Assembly (NCBI RefSeq): GCF_001426685.1
Contig: NZ_LMFB01000041.1
Location: 125,201 to 189,200 of the forward strand
Direction of reading: 5' to 3'
Source of the DNA: Rhizobium sp. Root483D2
GTDB lineage: Bacteria > Pseudomonadota > Alphaproteobacteria > Rhizobiales > Rhizobiaceae
DNA: 64,000 nt
The translations under genes were made by a program, and so were the position numbers. Under the pieces are notes generated by a model. It did not search any database and had not been told where the DNA came from. It saw only the letters and a list, made by a program, of their open reading frames with translations. Shown here piece after piece: positions 1-10,003 of this stretch; position 1 is the stretch's first letter; every line of letters begins with the position of its first letter.

Positions 1-152
1 ACGTGCGGCTGCGGCTGATGGATCCGGATGGCGGCAATGCGCGCGTGCTGTTCAGCCTGTTTGGCGGGCAGGGCACGATCAACGTTCCCAACTGGTCGCC
101 CGATGGCACTGCGTTCGCTTTCCTGCGCTACGAGCCGGCTGCGGACCAATAG
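1..152 (+). CDS. TolB-like beta-propeller protein, 3' end only
   Basis: The window opens inside a gene read in the frame that ends at the TAG at 150-152. The last 49 residues include [17 protein letters not shown], the NxPxWSPDG pattern of TolB/WD40-like propeller blades, followed by a short polar tail. Such proteins are usually periplasmic or soluble propellers that bind ligands or partner proteins. The 5' part lies outside the window, so the full domain content and any signal peptide are unknown. The family call rests on one blade motif. No terminator is obvious between this stop and the convergent regulator gene at 218. Confidence 0.6.
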   Translation, partial: VRLRLMDPDGGNARVLFSLFGGQGTINVPNWSPDGTAFAFLRYEPAADQ

Positions 153-217
153 CGGTCCTCAGGCCCGTTTGTTCCAATGAGGTTTTGGCGCGCATGCTTT
201 TGGACCCATTCACGGCA

Positions 218-1246
218 TCACCGCAGCGACAGCGGAATATTGTAGGGCGTGATGACCTCGACGGCGGAGAGGCGGGCGATGCCGGGTGCCGTAACCGCGC
301 TGCGGCGGCCGATGATGGCCCGGAAGACGGTGCGCACGTCGGCTTTCAGGTCGTGATGCAGGACGAAATGGATTTTTCCGTTGCGCAGCAAGTCGAGATT
401 TCCGCTGTCGAGATCATGGGCCAGGAACACGGCGCATGTCCGGTTCGCTTGCGCAAAGGCAGAAAGCACTGCGCGATTGCCGCCGCCGATCGAATAGACG
501 GCGTTGATGCCGGGATGGGCTGAAAGCGCTGCCGTTACCAGAGCACCCGTCGCATCGTCGCGGCCGAGACCCTCGCTGATTTCGACGATGCCGATCGACG
601 GATAGCGGTCGCGCAAGGTGCGGCGAAAGCCGATTTCGCGTTCTTCTTCGCCCCGGAACCGGCTGCTCGACAGGGTTGCCAGCACCGTGGCCGGCTGGCC
701 GGAGAAACGTTCGCCGATCAGGTAGGCTGCGGTTTCGCCCGCTGCCCTGTTGTCCGCCCCGGCATAGGCGGTGCGCGGCGCGTTGGGCAGATCGGTGACC
801 AGCGTGACCACGGGAATGCCGGATTGTTCGAGCCGCGCGACGGCGGCGCTGATCTCGGGCACATCCGGCGCTTTGAGCACCACACCGTCGGTGCCGCGCA
901 GGCGTATCCGGTCGAGCAACTGGACAATGTCGCCCGGCCGCATCATTTCGGCGAAATGGAAGCGGGAGCGGAAGATCGTCGGCAGGAATGTCAGGCTTTC
1001 GCTCTCGAACGCATCGCGCACCGTGTCGGTGAACCGGTCGGGGGCCTCCATGACGATATCGATGCCAAACTTGCGTCCCTGGATTTCGACGCCCGCCTGC
1101 TGTTTTTCCAGCTCGCGGATGGCGGCGCGCACGCGCAGTTCCGTCTGTTTCCGCACGCCCGCACGTTCGTTGAGCACGCGATCGACCGTGGCAGCGCTCA
1201 ATCCGGCCTGAAAGGCGATGTCCTTGACCAGAAACTCGTGCGCCAT
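218..1246 (-). CDS. LacI-family transcriptional regulator
   Basis: A 342-residue protein. Residues 1-50 form a LacI-type helix-turn-helix (VKDIAFQAGLSAATVDRVLN) with a following hinge. The rest is a periplasmic-binding-protein-like sensor domain of the sugar-binding type. The ATG at 1246 is preceded by GGAG at a good distance. It is divergent from the dioxygenase gene at 1352, with about 105 bp between the starts, so it most likely regulates that gene, the SDR behind it and itself. I did not find a convincing palindromic operator in the gap. The effector is unknown; a sugar or polyol is typical for the family. Confidence 0.88.
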   Translation of the reverse strand: MAHEFLVKDIAFQAGLSAATVDRVLNERAGVRKQTELRVRAAIRELEKQQAGVEIQGRKFGIDIVMEAPDRFTDTVRDAFESESLTFLPTIFRSRFHFAEMMRPGDIVQLLDRIRLRGTDGVVLKAPDVPEISAAVARLEQSGIPVVTLVTDLPNAPRTAYAGADNRAAGETAAYLIGERFSGQPATVLATLSSSRFRGEEEREIGFRRTLRDRYPSIGIVEISEGLGRDDATGALVTAALSAHPGINAVYSIGGGNRAVLSAFAQANRTCAVFLAHDLDSGNLDLLRNGKIHFVLHHDLKADVRTVFRAIIGRRSAVTAPGIARLSAVEVITPYNIPLSLR

Positions 1247-1351
1247 CGCGGCTCCGTTCTGATGGTTTTTTGATGGGTTTCTGCTCTATATCAGCTTTTG
1301 TCCCCGCGTATAGTGCTGGCAACGACAGAGATCCGGTGGGAGGAAAACGGG

Positions 1352-2545
1352 ATGAAGACCGACAACAATATCAAGCAGCGCGCCGACCGCGTCTGGCTGA
1401 CGGAGGCCAGCTGCGATCTGGAGGATTTCCGGGCCGAGGTGGAGCGCACGGTGTCGCTTGCCGACTATCCGCATGCTGAGCGCGCCGAGAAGAACGTTCT
1501 GATCTACAATGGCGCCAGCGTGCTGAAGGCGGCCGCCACCCCCGACGGGCGCCGGGCGGTGCTGGCTGAGATCTGCGAGGCCTTTGCGACCGGGCCGGGC
1601 GTCATCGTCTTGAAGCAAGCTTTCGAGGACACGGCCGTGATCGATGCGGCCAGCGGCATTTTCGACGATATTATCAACGAACAGCACCGCACCAATAGCG
1701 GCGGCGGCGATCATTTTGCCAAGCCGGGGGCCAATGACCGCATCTGGAATTCGCTGGAAAAGCATTGCCTGCGTGCGCCGGAGAATTTTGCCGCCTATTA
1801 CGGTAATGCGCTGATCGCCTTGGTCAGCGAAGCCTGGCTTGGGCCGGGCTACCAAATGACCGCGCAGGTCAACCGGGTCAATCCGGGCGGTGCGGCGCAA
1901 TCGGCGCACCGGGATTACCATCTCGGTTTTCAGTCCTCCGCAGTGATCGAGCAGTTTCCGGCGCATGTTCACCGGCTGTCGCCGGTCCTGACGCTGCAGG
2001 GCGCCGTTGCCCATTGCGACATGCCGCTGGAAAGCGGGCCGACCTTGTTCCTGCCGTTCAGCCAGACTTATGTGCCCGGCTATCTGGCGCTGAAACGTCC
2101 GGAGTTCCGTGCGTATTTCGATGAGCACCATGTTCAACTGCCCTTGGAAAAGGGTGATCTGGTATTCTTCAATCCAGCGCTGTTTCACGCCGCAGGAACC
2201 AATCGCTCCGAGGGTATCAAGCGGGTGGCGAACCTCCTGCAGGTGTCCTCCGCCTTTGGCCGGGCGATGGAGACGGTCAACCGGGAGCGCATGAGCGGCG
2301 TTCTCTATCCTGCCTTGAAGGCAATGCTTGCGCACGGCCGGCTGTCCGCAGCGCAAGCGGCGTGCGCTATTGCCTCCTGCGCCGAGGGCTATTCCTTCCC
2401 GACCAATCTCGACCGCGATCCGCCGGTCGGCGGGCTTGCGCCGAAGACGCAGGCGCAGTTGATGCATGAGGCGCTGTCAGGCAACTGGGAGGAGGCGCAG
2501 TTTACGAAGGCACTTGCGGACCAGTCGGAGAAGAAGCTCAGTTAG
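1352..2545 (+). CDS. Phytanoyl-CoA dioxygenase (PhyH) family oxygenase
   Basis: A 397-residue Fe(II)/2-oxoglutarate-dependent oxygenase. The HxD iron motif is seen at H186/D188 (SAHRDYHLGF) and the distal iron ligand at H279 (LFHAAGTNRS). Basic residues follow in NRSEGIKRVAN, where this fold binds 2-oxoglutarate. The ATG at 1352 was chosen over the upstream in-frame start because GGGAGG lies directly before it. The substrate cannot be read from sequence; PhyH-family enzymes hydroxylate many small molecules. It is divergent from a LacI-type regulator and followed by a terminator and an SDR, which suggests a small inducible catabolic module. Confidence 0.85.
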   Translation: MKTDNNIKQRADRVWLTEASCDLEDFRAEVERTVSLADYPHAERAEKNVLIYNGASVLKAAATPDGRRAVLAEICEAFATGPGVIVLKQAFEDTAVIDAASGIFDDIINEQHRTNSGGGDHFAKPGANDRIWNSLEKHCLRAPENFAAYYGNALIALVSEAWLGPGYQMTAQVNRVNPGGAAQSAHRDYHLGFQSSAVIEQFPAHVHRLSPVLTLQGAVAHCDMPLESGPTLFLPFSQTYVPGYLALKRPEFRAYFDEHHVQLPLEKGDLVFFNPALFHAAGTNRSEGIKRVANLLQVSSAFGRAMETVNRERMSGVLYPALKAMLAHGRLSAAQAACAIASCAEGYSFPTNLDRDPPVGGLAPKTQAQLMHEALSGNWEEAQFTKALADQSEKKLS

Positions 2546-2567
2546 AGCCACCACATCTTGCAATTTG

Positions 2568-2600
2568 AACTCCTGCCCGGATGCCGGGCGGGAGTTTTTT
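2568..2600 (+). terminator. Rho-independent terminator after the PhyH-family gene
   Basis: A 13-bp perfect stem (2568-2580 with 2584-2596) and a 3-nt loop, followed by a T run to 2600. It lies 23 bp after the oxygenase stop and only 33 bp before the SDR start, so read-through to the SDR may be partial. Confidence 0.85.
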
Positions 2601-2632
2601 GACATCAGCGACATCGAAACGGAGGAAATAGG

Positions 2633-3454
2633 ATGAGCAATGACCATGGCCGTCTGGACGGCAAAATCGCGATCGTGACCGGGGGGACGCAAGGGCTGGG
2701 GGCAACGATCGCGACGCTGTTTGCCGAGCGCGGTGCGGCCGGCATCGTCATCTGCGGGCGCAATGCCATCAAGGGCGAGGCCAAGGCCGAAGAGATCGGC
2801 AAGGCGACCGGCACCAAGGTCGTCTACGTGCAGGCCGATCTCGAACAGGTGGAGGATGCGCGCAAGGTTGTGGCTGCCTGCGACAGTGCGTTTGGCCGCG
2901 TCGATGCGCTGGTCAATGCGGCGGCGATCACCGATCGCGGCACGATCCTCGATACAAGCCCGGAGTTGTTCGACCGGATGTTTGCCGTCAATGTGCGCGC
3001 GCCGTTCTTCCTGATGCAGGAGGCGATCAACGTGATGCGCCGGGAAAAGATCGAGGGCACCATCGTCAATATCGGCTCGATGTCGGCTAAGGCTGGTCAG
3101 CCGTTCATCGCAGCTTATTGCGCCTCCAAGGGCGCCTTGGAAACGCTGACCAAGAACACCGCCTATGCCGTGTTGCGCAACCGGATCCGCGTCAATGGCC
3201 TCAATATCGGCTGGATGGCCTCTGAAGGCGAAGATCGCATCCAGCGGGAATATCACGGTGCAGCCAGCGACTGGCTGGACAAGGCTGCGGCAAGCCAGCC
3301 GTTTGGCCGTCTGGTCGATCCGGCCGAGGTGGCGCGGGCCTGCGCCTATCTGTCATCTGGTGAATCCGGCCTGATGACCGGCTCGGTGATCTGCTTTGAC
3401 CAGTCGATCTGGGGTGCCTATGACGGCTCGCCGCATCCGGTTGCCGCGATTTGA
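2633..3454 (+). CDS. SDR-family oxidoreductase
   Basis: A 273-residue classical short-chain dehydrogenase/reductase. The nucleotide-binding motif TGGTQGLG is at residues 16-23, an N-A-A motif follows (VNAAAITD), and the catalytic YxxxK is at Y162/K166 (YCASK), with the conserved serine in NIGSMSAK. GGAGGAAATAGG precedes the ATG. It follows the PhyH-family oxygenase on the same strand, separated by a terminator hairpin. The pair could act in sequence, hydroxylation then oxidation, on one substrate. That is inferred from context only. Confidence 0.88.
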   Translation: MSNDHGRLDGKIAIVTGGTQGLGATIATLFAERGAAGIVICGRNAIKGEAKAEEIGKATGTKVVYVQADLEQVEDARKVVAACDSAFGRVDALVNAAAITDRGTILDTSPELFDRMFAVNVRAPFFLMQEAINVMRREKIEGTIVNIGSMSAKAGQPFIAAYCASKGALETLTKNTAYAVLRNRIRVNGLNIGWMASEGEDRIQREYHGAASDWLDKAAASQPFGRLVDPAEVARACAYLSSGESGLMTGSVICFDQSIWGAYDGSPHPVAAI

Positions 3455-3507
3455 CGGGATCAGGGTGGGCCGTCTTGCATTTGGCGGCCCGCCATGCCCA
3501 TATCGGT

Positions 3508-4447
<940 letters not shown>

Positions 4448-5560
4448 TCAATTCGTCTGCTGCTGCTGGTAGCCGGGGCCGGCGGGATGCCTGAGGTCGA
4501 TCGAGGTTTCCTGCGATGGCAGGAAGCTGGGGCCGACGACGCGAACCTTGTTGTCCTGCGGATTGTAAGGCCGGTCCGCAACGGTGTTTTTCACCTGCGT
4601 TGCCTCAGTGTCCTGCGTCTTCTTGGTGGCGCGCAGATCGACGACGCCCTTGCCGTTGTCGGGCGTGCTCTGCTGGATGGCGGTTTGACCCAGCGGACGG
4701 CAGCCGCACTGGCCGTTCTGGCTGCGGTCGCGGGTCTTGTAGGCAAATGCCGAGGGCAGGTCGGCATAGGGCTCGCCGGTGGCGGCCGACACCATCTGGT
4801 CGGTCTCTTCGGTCGTCAGCGCGTGATAATACAGCGCCGTCTCTGCGCCCGGGCACCGCTGCCGGCAGGTTTCCGCATCGCGCTGGAAATCGGCGGGTGA
4901 GGCATCGGACGAAATCGGGAAGAACGAGCCGTCGCAGGTGCGCACGCAGAGCGTCCGGAAACTTCCGGTGGCTCCGGGGCCGTAGTTGTCATGCGGCGTG
5001 GTGAAGTCGGTATCGCTGCCGCGCATGTCATCGTAACCGTCGCTGATCGGCGGCAGGCCGTTCAGGATATTGCGGTGGGCTTCCGGCTCTTCAATGGCGG
5101 CTTCCAGAACCTCGTCCTGATCGTCAAAGCAGCGATTGACGGCAAGGGCGGCCTCGATGCGGCGGCGGATGACGTCGCTGTCGCTTCCCGTCACCAGGCT
5201 TTGGCGGCGGGCCTTCAGCGTTTGAAGATCCATTTCCATCTGCGAGATTTCAGCGCTGAGGCTATCGCAGGCGTCTTCATTCGGACCGCCGACAATGATG
5301 ACGCTGCCCGAACTGCAGCCCATCCGCCTGAGATCGCTGCGCGCCTGACGCAGGTCGAGATTCTGGCGGGAGATTGCGCCGGTATAGTCGCGCACATTGG
5401 CATTGGAGGCGACGATCCTCGGCAGGCTGGCAAGACGGGCATTCAGCCGTTCACACACCGCCGAGGCGCTGGCGGTTGCCGTCATGGCCAGAAGAAGCGG
5501 AGCGATCAGCGCCGCAGTGGATATCGAACGGAAAATCACGTGTTTCTCTCGCCTGAGCAT
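4448..5560 (-). CDS. DUF2865 domain-containing secreted protein
   Basis: About 370 residues with a signal peptide (basic start, then STAALIAPLLLAMTATASASA). A central cysteine-containing region (LCVRTCDGSFFPIS, ETCRQRCPGAE, GQCGCRPLG) matches the DUF2865 family of rhizobial periplasmic or envelope proteins of unknown function. The middle part is helical and probably coiled. I prefer the ATG at 5560 because GGGAG lies 7 nt upstream; an in-frame ATG at 5590 is the alternative. Paired cysteines suggest disulfides in the periplasm. Function is unknown. Confidence 0.8.
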   Translation of the reverse strand: MLRREKHVIFRSISTAALIAPLLLAMTATASASAVCERLNARLASLPRIVASNANVRDYTGAISRQNLDLRQARSDLRRMGCSSGSVIIVGGPNEDACDSLSAEISQMEMDLQTLKARRQSLVTGSDSDVIRRRIEAALAVNRCFDDQDEVLEAAIEEPEAHRNILNGLPPISDGYDDMRGSDTDFTTPHDNYGPGATGSFRTLCVRTCDGSFFPISSDASPADFQRDAETCRQRCPGAETALYYHALTTEETDQMVSAATGEPYADLPSAFAYKTRDRSQNGQCGCRPLGQTAIQQSTPDNGKGVVDLRATKKTQDTEATQVKNTVADRPYNPQDNKVRVVGPSFLPSQETSIDLRHPAGPGYQQQQTN

Positions 5561-5695
5561 ACCGGCTCCCTGCCGGGTGCGAAGGAACATCCTCGCACTC
5601 TGACTTTTTGCCCATCATAGCGTCATTCGGCGCTGCTGCAACGCAGTCTCGTTGCCAGCGTTAACGGGAAGCGGGAGATAAATGCGGGGCGAGGC

Positions 5696-5722
5696 GGGAG
5701 AGCCACAATCGGCGGCTCTCCC
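5696..5722 (-). terminator. Hairpin downstream of luxI
   Basis: A 9-bp perfect stem (5696-5704 with 5714-5722) lies about 10 bp after the luxI stop. It lacks a T run on the minus strand, so it may be a weak or factor-assisted terminator. Confidence 0.4.
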
Positions 5723-5732
5723 GGATATCCGG

Positions 5733-6377
5733 TCATGCCGCCCGGGCGGTTTCAAGCGACATTGGCCGCTCCAGCACCGAACCGCCGATTTCGGCGACAG
5801 TTTTCATCTGCTCCAGAAGGCCGGTTGTGACCTCCCAGGCAACGGCAACGGCAAACACCGAGCCGATCCGCTGCGGTTCGCCGATGCGCTCGCCAGGGCA
5901 GCCCATGCGCCGGAACATGCGCTCCAGGAAGACATCGGTGACGGTGACGATATGGCTGAGGCCGGAGGACAGGCCGAGCTCTCCGACGCCGCACATCAGC
6001 TCCGCCGCTGCGATCGTCACCTGGTTGGAGCCGCGATCCTGCGAGATGGCCGGATCGATGCAGAAGCGGCTGGATTCCCAGATGGAGGCGCTGCGCACCT
6101 GCGGATTGTCGCCGAGCAGGATCGGAAACGTATCATCCAGCATGTTCGGTCCGAGCGTCGGCAGCAGCCGCAACGCGCCGCGCAGACGGCCCGTCTGGTC
6201 CGAATAGGACATGACATAGAGCGGATTGGCGTCGTCGTAGTGATCGATTTCCCAATCGCCACGCAGCGAAACGTCCCATTTCAGCAGGTCGTGAAAGACG
6301 CGCTTGCGCAGCCGGAACATGGCATCGAGGTCGCCGGGATTCTGCTTGCCGGTGTTGCGGTTGAAAATCCTGATCAT
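5733..6377 (-). CDS. Acyl-homoserine-lactone synthase (LuxI family)
   Basis: A 214-residue autoinducer synthase that makes N-acyl-homoserine lactones from S-adenosylmethionine and an acyl donor. Family residues are visible: RLRKRVFHDLLKWDV near the N-terminus, EIDHYDDANPLYV, and SASIWESSRFCID in the centre. The ATG at 6377 has AGGAGC 6 nt upstream and gives the usual MIRIF start, so I prefer it to the in-frame ATG at 6419. It sits downstream of a luxR gene on the same strand with a lux-box-like dyad 60 bp before its start, the layout of a self-inducing quorum-sensing pair. The acyl chain length cannot be predicted. Confidence 0.93.
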   Translation of the reverse strand: MIRIFNRNTGKQNPGDLDAMFRLRKRVFHDLLKWDVSLRGDWEIDHYDDANPLYVMSYSDQTGRLRGALRLLPTLGPNMLDDTFPILLGDNPQVRSASIWESSRFCIDPAISQDRGSNQVTIAAAELMCGVGELGLSSGLSHIVTVTDVFLERMFRRMGCPGERIGEPQRIGSVFAVAVAWEVTTGLLEQMKTVAEIGGSVLERPMSLETARAA

Positions 6378-6436
6378 GGTTTGCTCCTGTGTTGATGGTT
6401 CAGGAGCAAATGCTGTCAAATTTTATGGGTTGGCAT

Positions 6437-6456
6437 AACTGTCGGTAGTGACAGGT
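6437..6456 (-). promoter_or_regulatory. lux box upstream of luxI
   Basis: On the minus strand the 20-nt element begins ACCTGTC and ends GACAGTT around a 6-nt centre. The outer half-sites ACCTGT and ACAGTT match in five of six positions, like canonical 20-bp lux/tra boxes. It ends 60 bp before the luxI ATG. A possible -10 (TAAAAT) is at 6420-6425. Confidence 0.7.
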
Positions 6457-6478
6457 TTCCAATGCACGCCAATGCGTT

Positions 6479-6518
6479 TCTCCTGATCGGAGGTCCAAAA
6501 GGACCTCCGATCAGGAGA
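6479..6518. repeat. Perfect 18-bp inverted repeat between luxR and luxI
   Basis: Arms 6479-6496 and 6501-6518 are exact reverse complements with an AAAA centre. It lies 57 bp after the luxR stop and upstream of the lux box. No T run follows on the minus strand, so it is not a textbook terminator. It may stop luxR transcription, insulate the lux box, or be a mobile or intergenic repeat. Confidence 0.75.
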
Positions 6519-6575
6519 AGACGGAAAACAAGGGATGAAGGGGCTTCGGGCTACGACGAACCCTTGCGGACGATG

Positions 6576-7313
6576 TCAGAAGGTGGGGATGAGATCGCGC
6601 CGGACGGCCTGGGCGACGGCCTGGCTGTTGGAGACGACGTTCAGCTTTCGCCGGGCATTGGTCATGAAGAAGCGGACGGTGCGCTCCGAAATGCCAAGGA
6701 TGGTGGCGATTTCCCAGTAGCTCTTGCCGGCGGCAGCCCAGCCGAGCACTTCGGTTTCCCGGTGGGTTAACGCCTTGGCGCATTCTTCGGGCGGCTGACA
6801 CTCCTCGTCGCTTTCCAGCAGGGCGGCGTGGAAGAGATTGGCCAGCAGTTGGAAATCGCGCAGGTGCAGACGCCTGTAGGCCGGCCATTCGTCGGCGGGG
6901 ACATCGGCCTGGATTGCCAAAAAGGCCAGCCGCCGCGGCGGTGTGGCAAGCGGCAGGGTGACGCCGTCGAGCCCATGGCCGAGCTGCGTGGCCGAGGAGA
7001 AAAGGGGCTCGCTTTCGGGATGAAGCTTGCGCGCCGTTGCCCAATCCACGGGCCGCAAGCCGCCCATGGTCATGCGCAGGATCGGATCGATACGCTGGTA
7101 TTGCTTGTCGATATAGGTTGAGAGGCTGCGGGCGCTGAACGTGTGGTGCAGCCTGTGGATAACCACACCGGCCGTCAGAATGCCGACGTCGAGGTAAAGC
7201 AGGTTTGCAATGCTGAAAGTGCTGCACATCAGGTCGAAAAACCGTGTCGGCTCAACGAGTTCCTCGTTTTCCATAATGTCCAGCAGGTCAAAGAATGCCT
7301 GTTGGTCAGCCAT
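6576..7313 (-). CDS. LuxR-family quorum-sensing regulator
   Basis: A 245-residue protein with an N-terminal autoinducer-binding domain (about 15-165; YQRIDPIL and PVDW carry the conserved D-P and W positions). The C-terminal LuxR helix-turn-helix spans about 178-240 (LTHRETEVLGWAAAGKSYWE, then IATILGISERTVRFF). It lies directly upstream of luxI in the same direction, so it is the likely cognate receptor. Two overlapping dyads at 7392-7430, just before its start, are candidate operators. An AGGG motif precedes the ATG. Confidence 0.92.
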   Translation of the reverse strand: MADQQAFFDLLDIMENEELVEPTRFFDLMCSTFSIANLLYLDVGILTAGVVIHRLHHTFSARSLSTYIDKQYQRIDPILRMTMGGLRPVDWATARKLHPESEPLFSSATQLGHGLDGVTLPLATPPRRLAFLAIQADVPADEWPAYRRLHLRDFQLLANLFHAALLESDEECQPPEECAKALTHRETEVLGWAAAGKSYWEIATILGISERTVRFFMTNARRKLNVVSNSQAVAQAVRRDLIPTF

Positions 7314-7391
7314 GCTACGATACCCTGTTATTTTGTGGGTTTCAGCATGATAACCGTTTCAGTCTTTGTCCAGTGCAATCTTTGGTTAACT

Positions 7392-7430
7392 GTGTATTTT
7401 TGATACACTAAACTATAAATTGCAGTTTAG
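7392..7430. promoter_or_regulatory. Two adjacent dyads upstream of luxR
   Basis: GTGTAT-N5-ATACAC at 7392-7408 and CTAAACT-N9-AGTTTAG at 7408-7430 are perfect inverted repeats that share one base. They lie in an AT-rich stretch 80-117 bp before the luxR ATG. They look like operators for a dimeric regulator rather than terminators. Confidence 0.45.
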
Positions 7431-7446
7431 ATTGTGGATTTATTTT

Positions 7447-7476
7447 GATCAAACCGGTTTTTACGCCGGTTTGATC
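7447..7476 (-). terminator. Hairpin after maeB
   Basis: An 11-bp stem (7447-7457 with 7466-7476) closes a short loop 10 bp after the maeB stop. The T run is on the plus-strand side (7479-7484), so termination on the minus strand would be less than ideal. It most likely marks the end of the maeB transcript. Confidence 0.5.
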
Positions 7477-7485
7477 CGTTTTTTA

Positions 7486-9798
7486 CTAGGCGGGGTAGGA
7501 GGCTTCCACCACCGCCAGTGCGGCCATGTTGACCACGCCGCGCGATGTGACCGATGGCGACAGGATATGCGCGGGCAGGGCCGTACCCAGAAGGATCGGT
7601 CCGACATGCAGGCTATCGGTCATGGTCTTGACGACGCCGAGCGTGATATTGGCTGCGTCGAGATTGGGGAAGACCAGGAGATTGGCCTCGCCGGCCAGTG
7701 TGCTGTTGGGCATAACGCGGCGGCGCAGGGCTTCCGAAATGGCGGAATCGCCGTGCATCTCGCCATCGGCCTCCAGATCGGGCGCCAGTTCCCGCACGAT
7801 CTGCATGGCCTTGCGCATCTTGAAGGCGCTTTCCGAATCCCGCGAGCCGAAATTCGAATGGGAGACCAGGGCCGCGCGCGGGGTAATGCCGAAGCGGCGG
7901 ATTTCCTGGGCGGCCATGACCGTCTTCTGGGCGATTTCCTCGGCCGTCGGATTGAAGGTCACATAGGTATCGGTAAGGAAAGTCGCGCCGCGCTGCGAGA
8001 TCAGCAGGCTGAGCGCGGAATAGTCCAGCACGCCCTCACGCTTGCCGATGATCTGCGAGACGGCGCGCAGATGGGCGCTGTAGCGTCCTTCGACGCCGCA
8101 GATGAGGGCATCGGCTTCGCCGCGCCGCACGGCAAGCGCGCCGATGACGGTCTGGTTGGTTCGAACGATGGTGCGGGCTGCTTCCGGAATGACGCCGAGG
8201 CGGCCGACCAGCGCGAAATAATCATCGACATAGTCGCGGAACCGGGGATCGCCTTCCGGATTGACGACTTCGAAATCCACGTCCGGGCGGATGCGCAGGC
8301 CGTAGCGTTTCAGGCGGGTTTCGATGATCTGCGGGCGGCCGATCAGGATCGGGCGGGCCGTGCCATCTTCCAAGAGTACCTGGGCGGCGCGCAGCACGCG
8401 CTCGTCCTCGCCTTCCGAAAAGATCACCCGGTTCTTCTGAGCATTCTTGGCGGCGGCAAAGATCGGCTTCATGATGAAGCCGGAGCGGAAGACGAAACGG
8501 TTGAGCTGATCGAGATAGGCGTCGAAATCGGTAATCGGCCGGTTGGCGACGCCGCTATCGGCGGCGGCCCTGGCAACAGCCGGCGCGATCCGCAGGATCA
8601 GGCGCTGGTCGAACGGCGAGGGGATCAGGTAGTCCGGGCCGAAGACCGGGGTTTCGCCGGAATAGGCGCGGGCGGCGACATCGGAAGGTTCTTCGCGGGC
8701 AAGAGCTGCGATGGCGCGCACGGCCGCCATCTTCATTTCCTCGTTGATCGTACGGGCACCGCAATCGAGCGCGCCGCGGAAGATATAGGGGAAGCAGAGG
8801 ACGTTGTTGACCTGGTTGGGAAAGTCCGAGCGGCCGGTGCAGATCATGGCGTCGGGGCGGGCTGCCCGCGCAACCTCCGGCATGATTTCGGGATTGGGGT
8901 TGGCGAGCGCCATGATCAGCGGCTTTTCCGCCATCTGGACCAGAAGTTCCGGCTTCAGAACGCCGGCGGCAGAGAGGCCGAGGAAGACGTCAGCACCGGC
9001 AATGCTGTCGGCCAGCACACGGTTGTCGCTATCTTGCGCATAGATCGACTTCCACTCGTCCATCAGCACTTCGCGGCCGGTATAGACGAGGCCTTCGAGA
9101 TCGTGCACCCAGATATTTTGAAGCTCTGCGCCGAGCGTCACCAGAAGATTGAGGCAGGCGAGGGCTGCGGCACCGGCACCGGAGGTAACGATCTTCGCCT
9201 TGGCGATGTCCTTGCCGGCCAGCTCCAGGCCGTTGAGGATGGCGGCGGCAACGATGATTGCGGTTCCGTGCTGGTCGTCGTGGAAAACCGGAATATCCAT
9301 CTTTTCGCGCAGGCGGCGTTCGACCTCGAAACATTCCGGCGCCTTGATGTCTTCCAGGTTGATGCCGCCGAAGGTCGGCTCCAGCGCCGAGATGACATTG
9401 ACCATCTGGTCGATTTCAGGCGCATCGATCTCGATATCGAAGACGTCGATACCGGCGAATTTCTTGAACAGGACGGCCTTGCCCTCCATGACCGGCTTGG
9501 AGGCGAGCGGGCCGATATTGCCAAGGCCCAGAACCGCCGTGCCGTTCGAGACGACGGCGACCAGATTGGCGCGCGCGGTATAGTCGGCAGCGGTTGCCGG
9601 ATCGTCGCGTATGGCAAGGCAGGGGGCTGCAACGCCGGGGGAATAGGCAAGCGCCAGGTCGCGCTGGTTGCCAAGCGGCTTGGTCGGCTGGATCTCGAGC
9701 TTTCCTGGGCGCGGATAGCGGTGGAAAAACAGCGCCTGCTCGTCGAGGTCGCCGCTTGCTGGGGCCGCTGGGGTCTTGGCCTTGTCGCCGGTGCTCAT
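7486..9798 (-). CDS. maeB: NADP-dependent malic enzyme with phosphotransacetylase-like domain
   Basis: A 770-residue chimeric malic enzyme, the large form usual in rhizobia. An N-terminal malic domain (SPGVAAPC; conserved FHDDQHGTA) is followed by an NAD(P)-binding malic domain ([12 protein letters not shown]) and a C-terminal phosphotransacetylase-like domain from about residue 445. It decarboxylates malate oxidatively to pyruvate and feeds pyruvate, acetyl-CoA and NADPH pools during growth on C4-dicarboxylates. Rhizobia normally have an NAD-type (Dme) and an NADP-type (Tme) enzyme; I cannot fully separate them by eye. It is divergent from the phosphoesterase gene at 10004. Confidence 0.92.
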   Translation of the reverse strand: MSTGDKAKTPAAPASGDLDEQALFFHRYPRPGKLEIQPTKPLGNQRDLALAYSPGVAAPCLAIRDDPATAADYTARANLVAVVSNGTAVLGLGNIGPLASKPVMEGKAVLFKKFAGIDVFDIEIDAPEIDQMVNVISALEPTFGGINLEDIKAPECFEVERRLREKMDIPVFHDDQHGTAIIVAAAILNGLELAGKDIAKAKIVTSGAGAAALACLNLLVTLGAELQNIWVHDLEGLVYTGREVLMDEWKSIYAQDSDNRVLADSIAGADVFLGLSAAGVLKPELLVQMAEKPLIMALANPNPEIMPEVARAARPDAMICTGRSDFPNQVNNVLCFPYIFRGALDCGARTINEEMKMAAVRAIAALAREEPSDVAARAYSGETPVFGPDYLIPSPFDQRLILRIAPAVARAAADSGVANRPITDFDAYLDQLNRFVFRSGFIMKPIFAAAKNAQKNRVIFSEGEDERVLRAAQVLLEDGTARPILIGRPQIIETRLKRYGLRIRPDVDFEVVNPEGDPRFRDYVDDYFALVGRLGVIPEAARTIVRTNQTVIGALAVRRGEADALICGVEGRYSAHLRAVSQIIGKREGVLDYSALSLLISQRGATFLTDTYVTFNPTAEEIAQKTVMAAQEIRRFGITPRAALVSHSNFGSRDSESAFKMRKAMQIVRELAPDLEADGEMHGDSAISEALRRRVMPNSTLAGEANLLVFPNLDAANITLGVVKTMTDSLHVGPILLGTALPAHILSPSVTSRGVVNMAALAVVEASYPA

Positions 9799-10003
9799 AT
9801 CGTCATTCCCTACCTATTCGTCGCGGCTCTTTTTGCATGAAAAGTCGGCTCCGTACAGTTTCGAAACGGGCGTTTATCCCCGGTTTTCGGGAACAGGTGT
9901 TTCTCCGGGCATGCCGCTGGTTCCACAGGCTGTCATTATCCTGAAACAAGAGTCTGTTTTTGAAGGCTTACAAGAGAGGCACGACAGACCGTTGCGAGGC
10001 AGC

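Noticed and set aside
7420..9840. 806-codon plus-strand open frame
   Set aside because: It is the antisense shadow of maeB: it covers the same DNA, lacks a ribosome site and has no family motif, whereas the minus strand encodes a complete malic enzyme.
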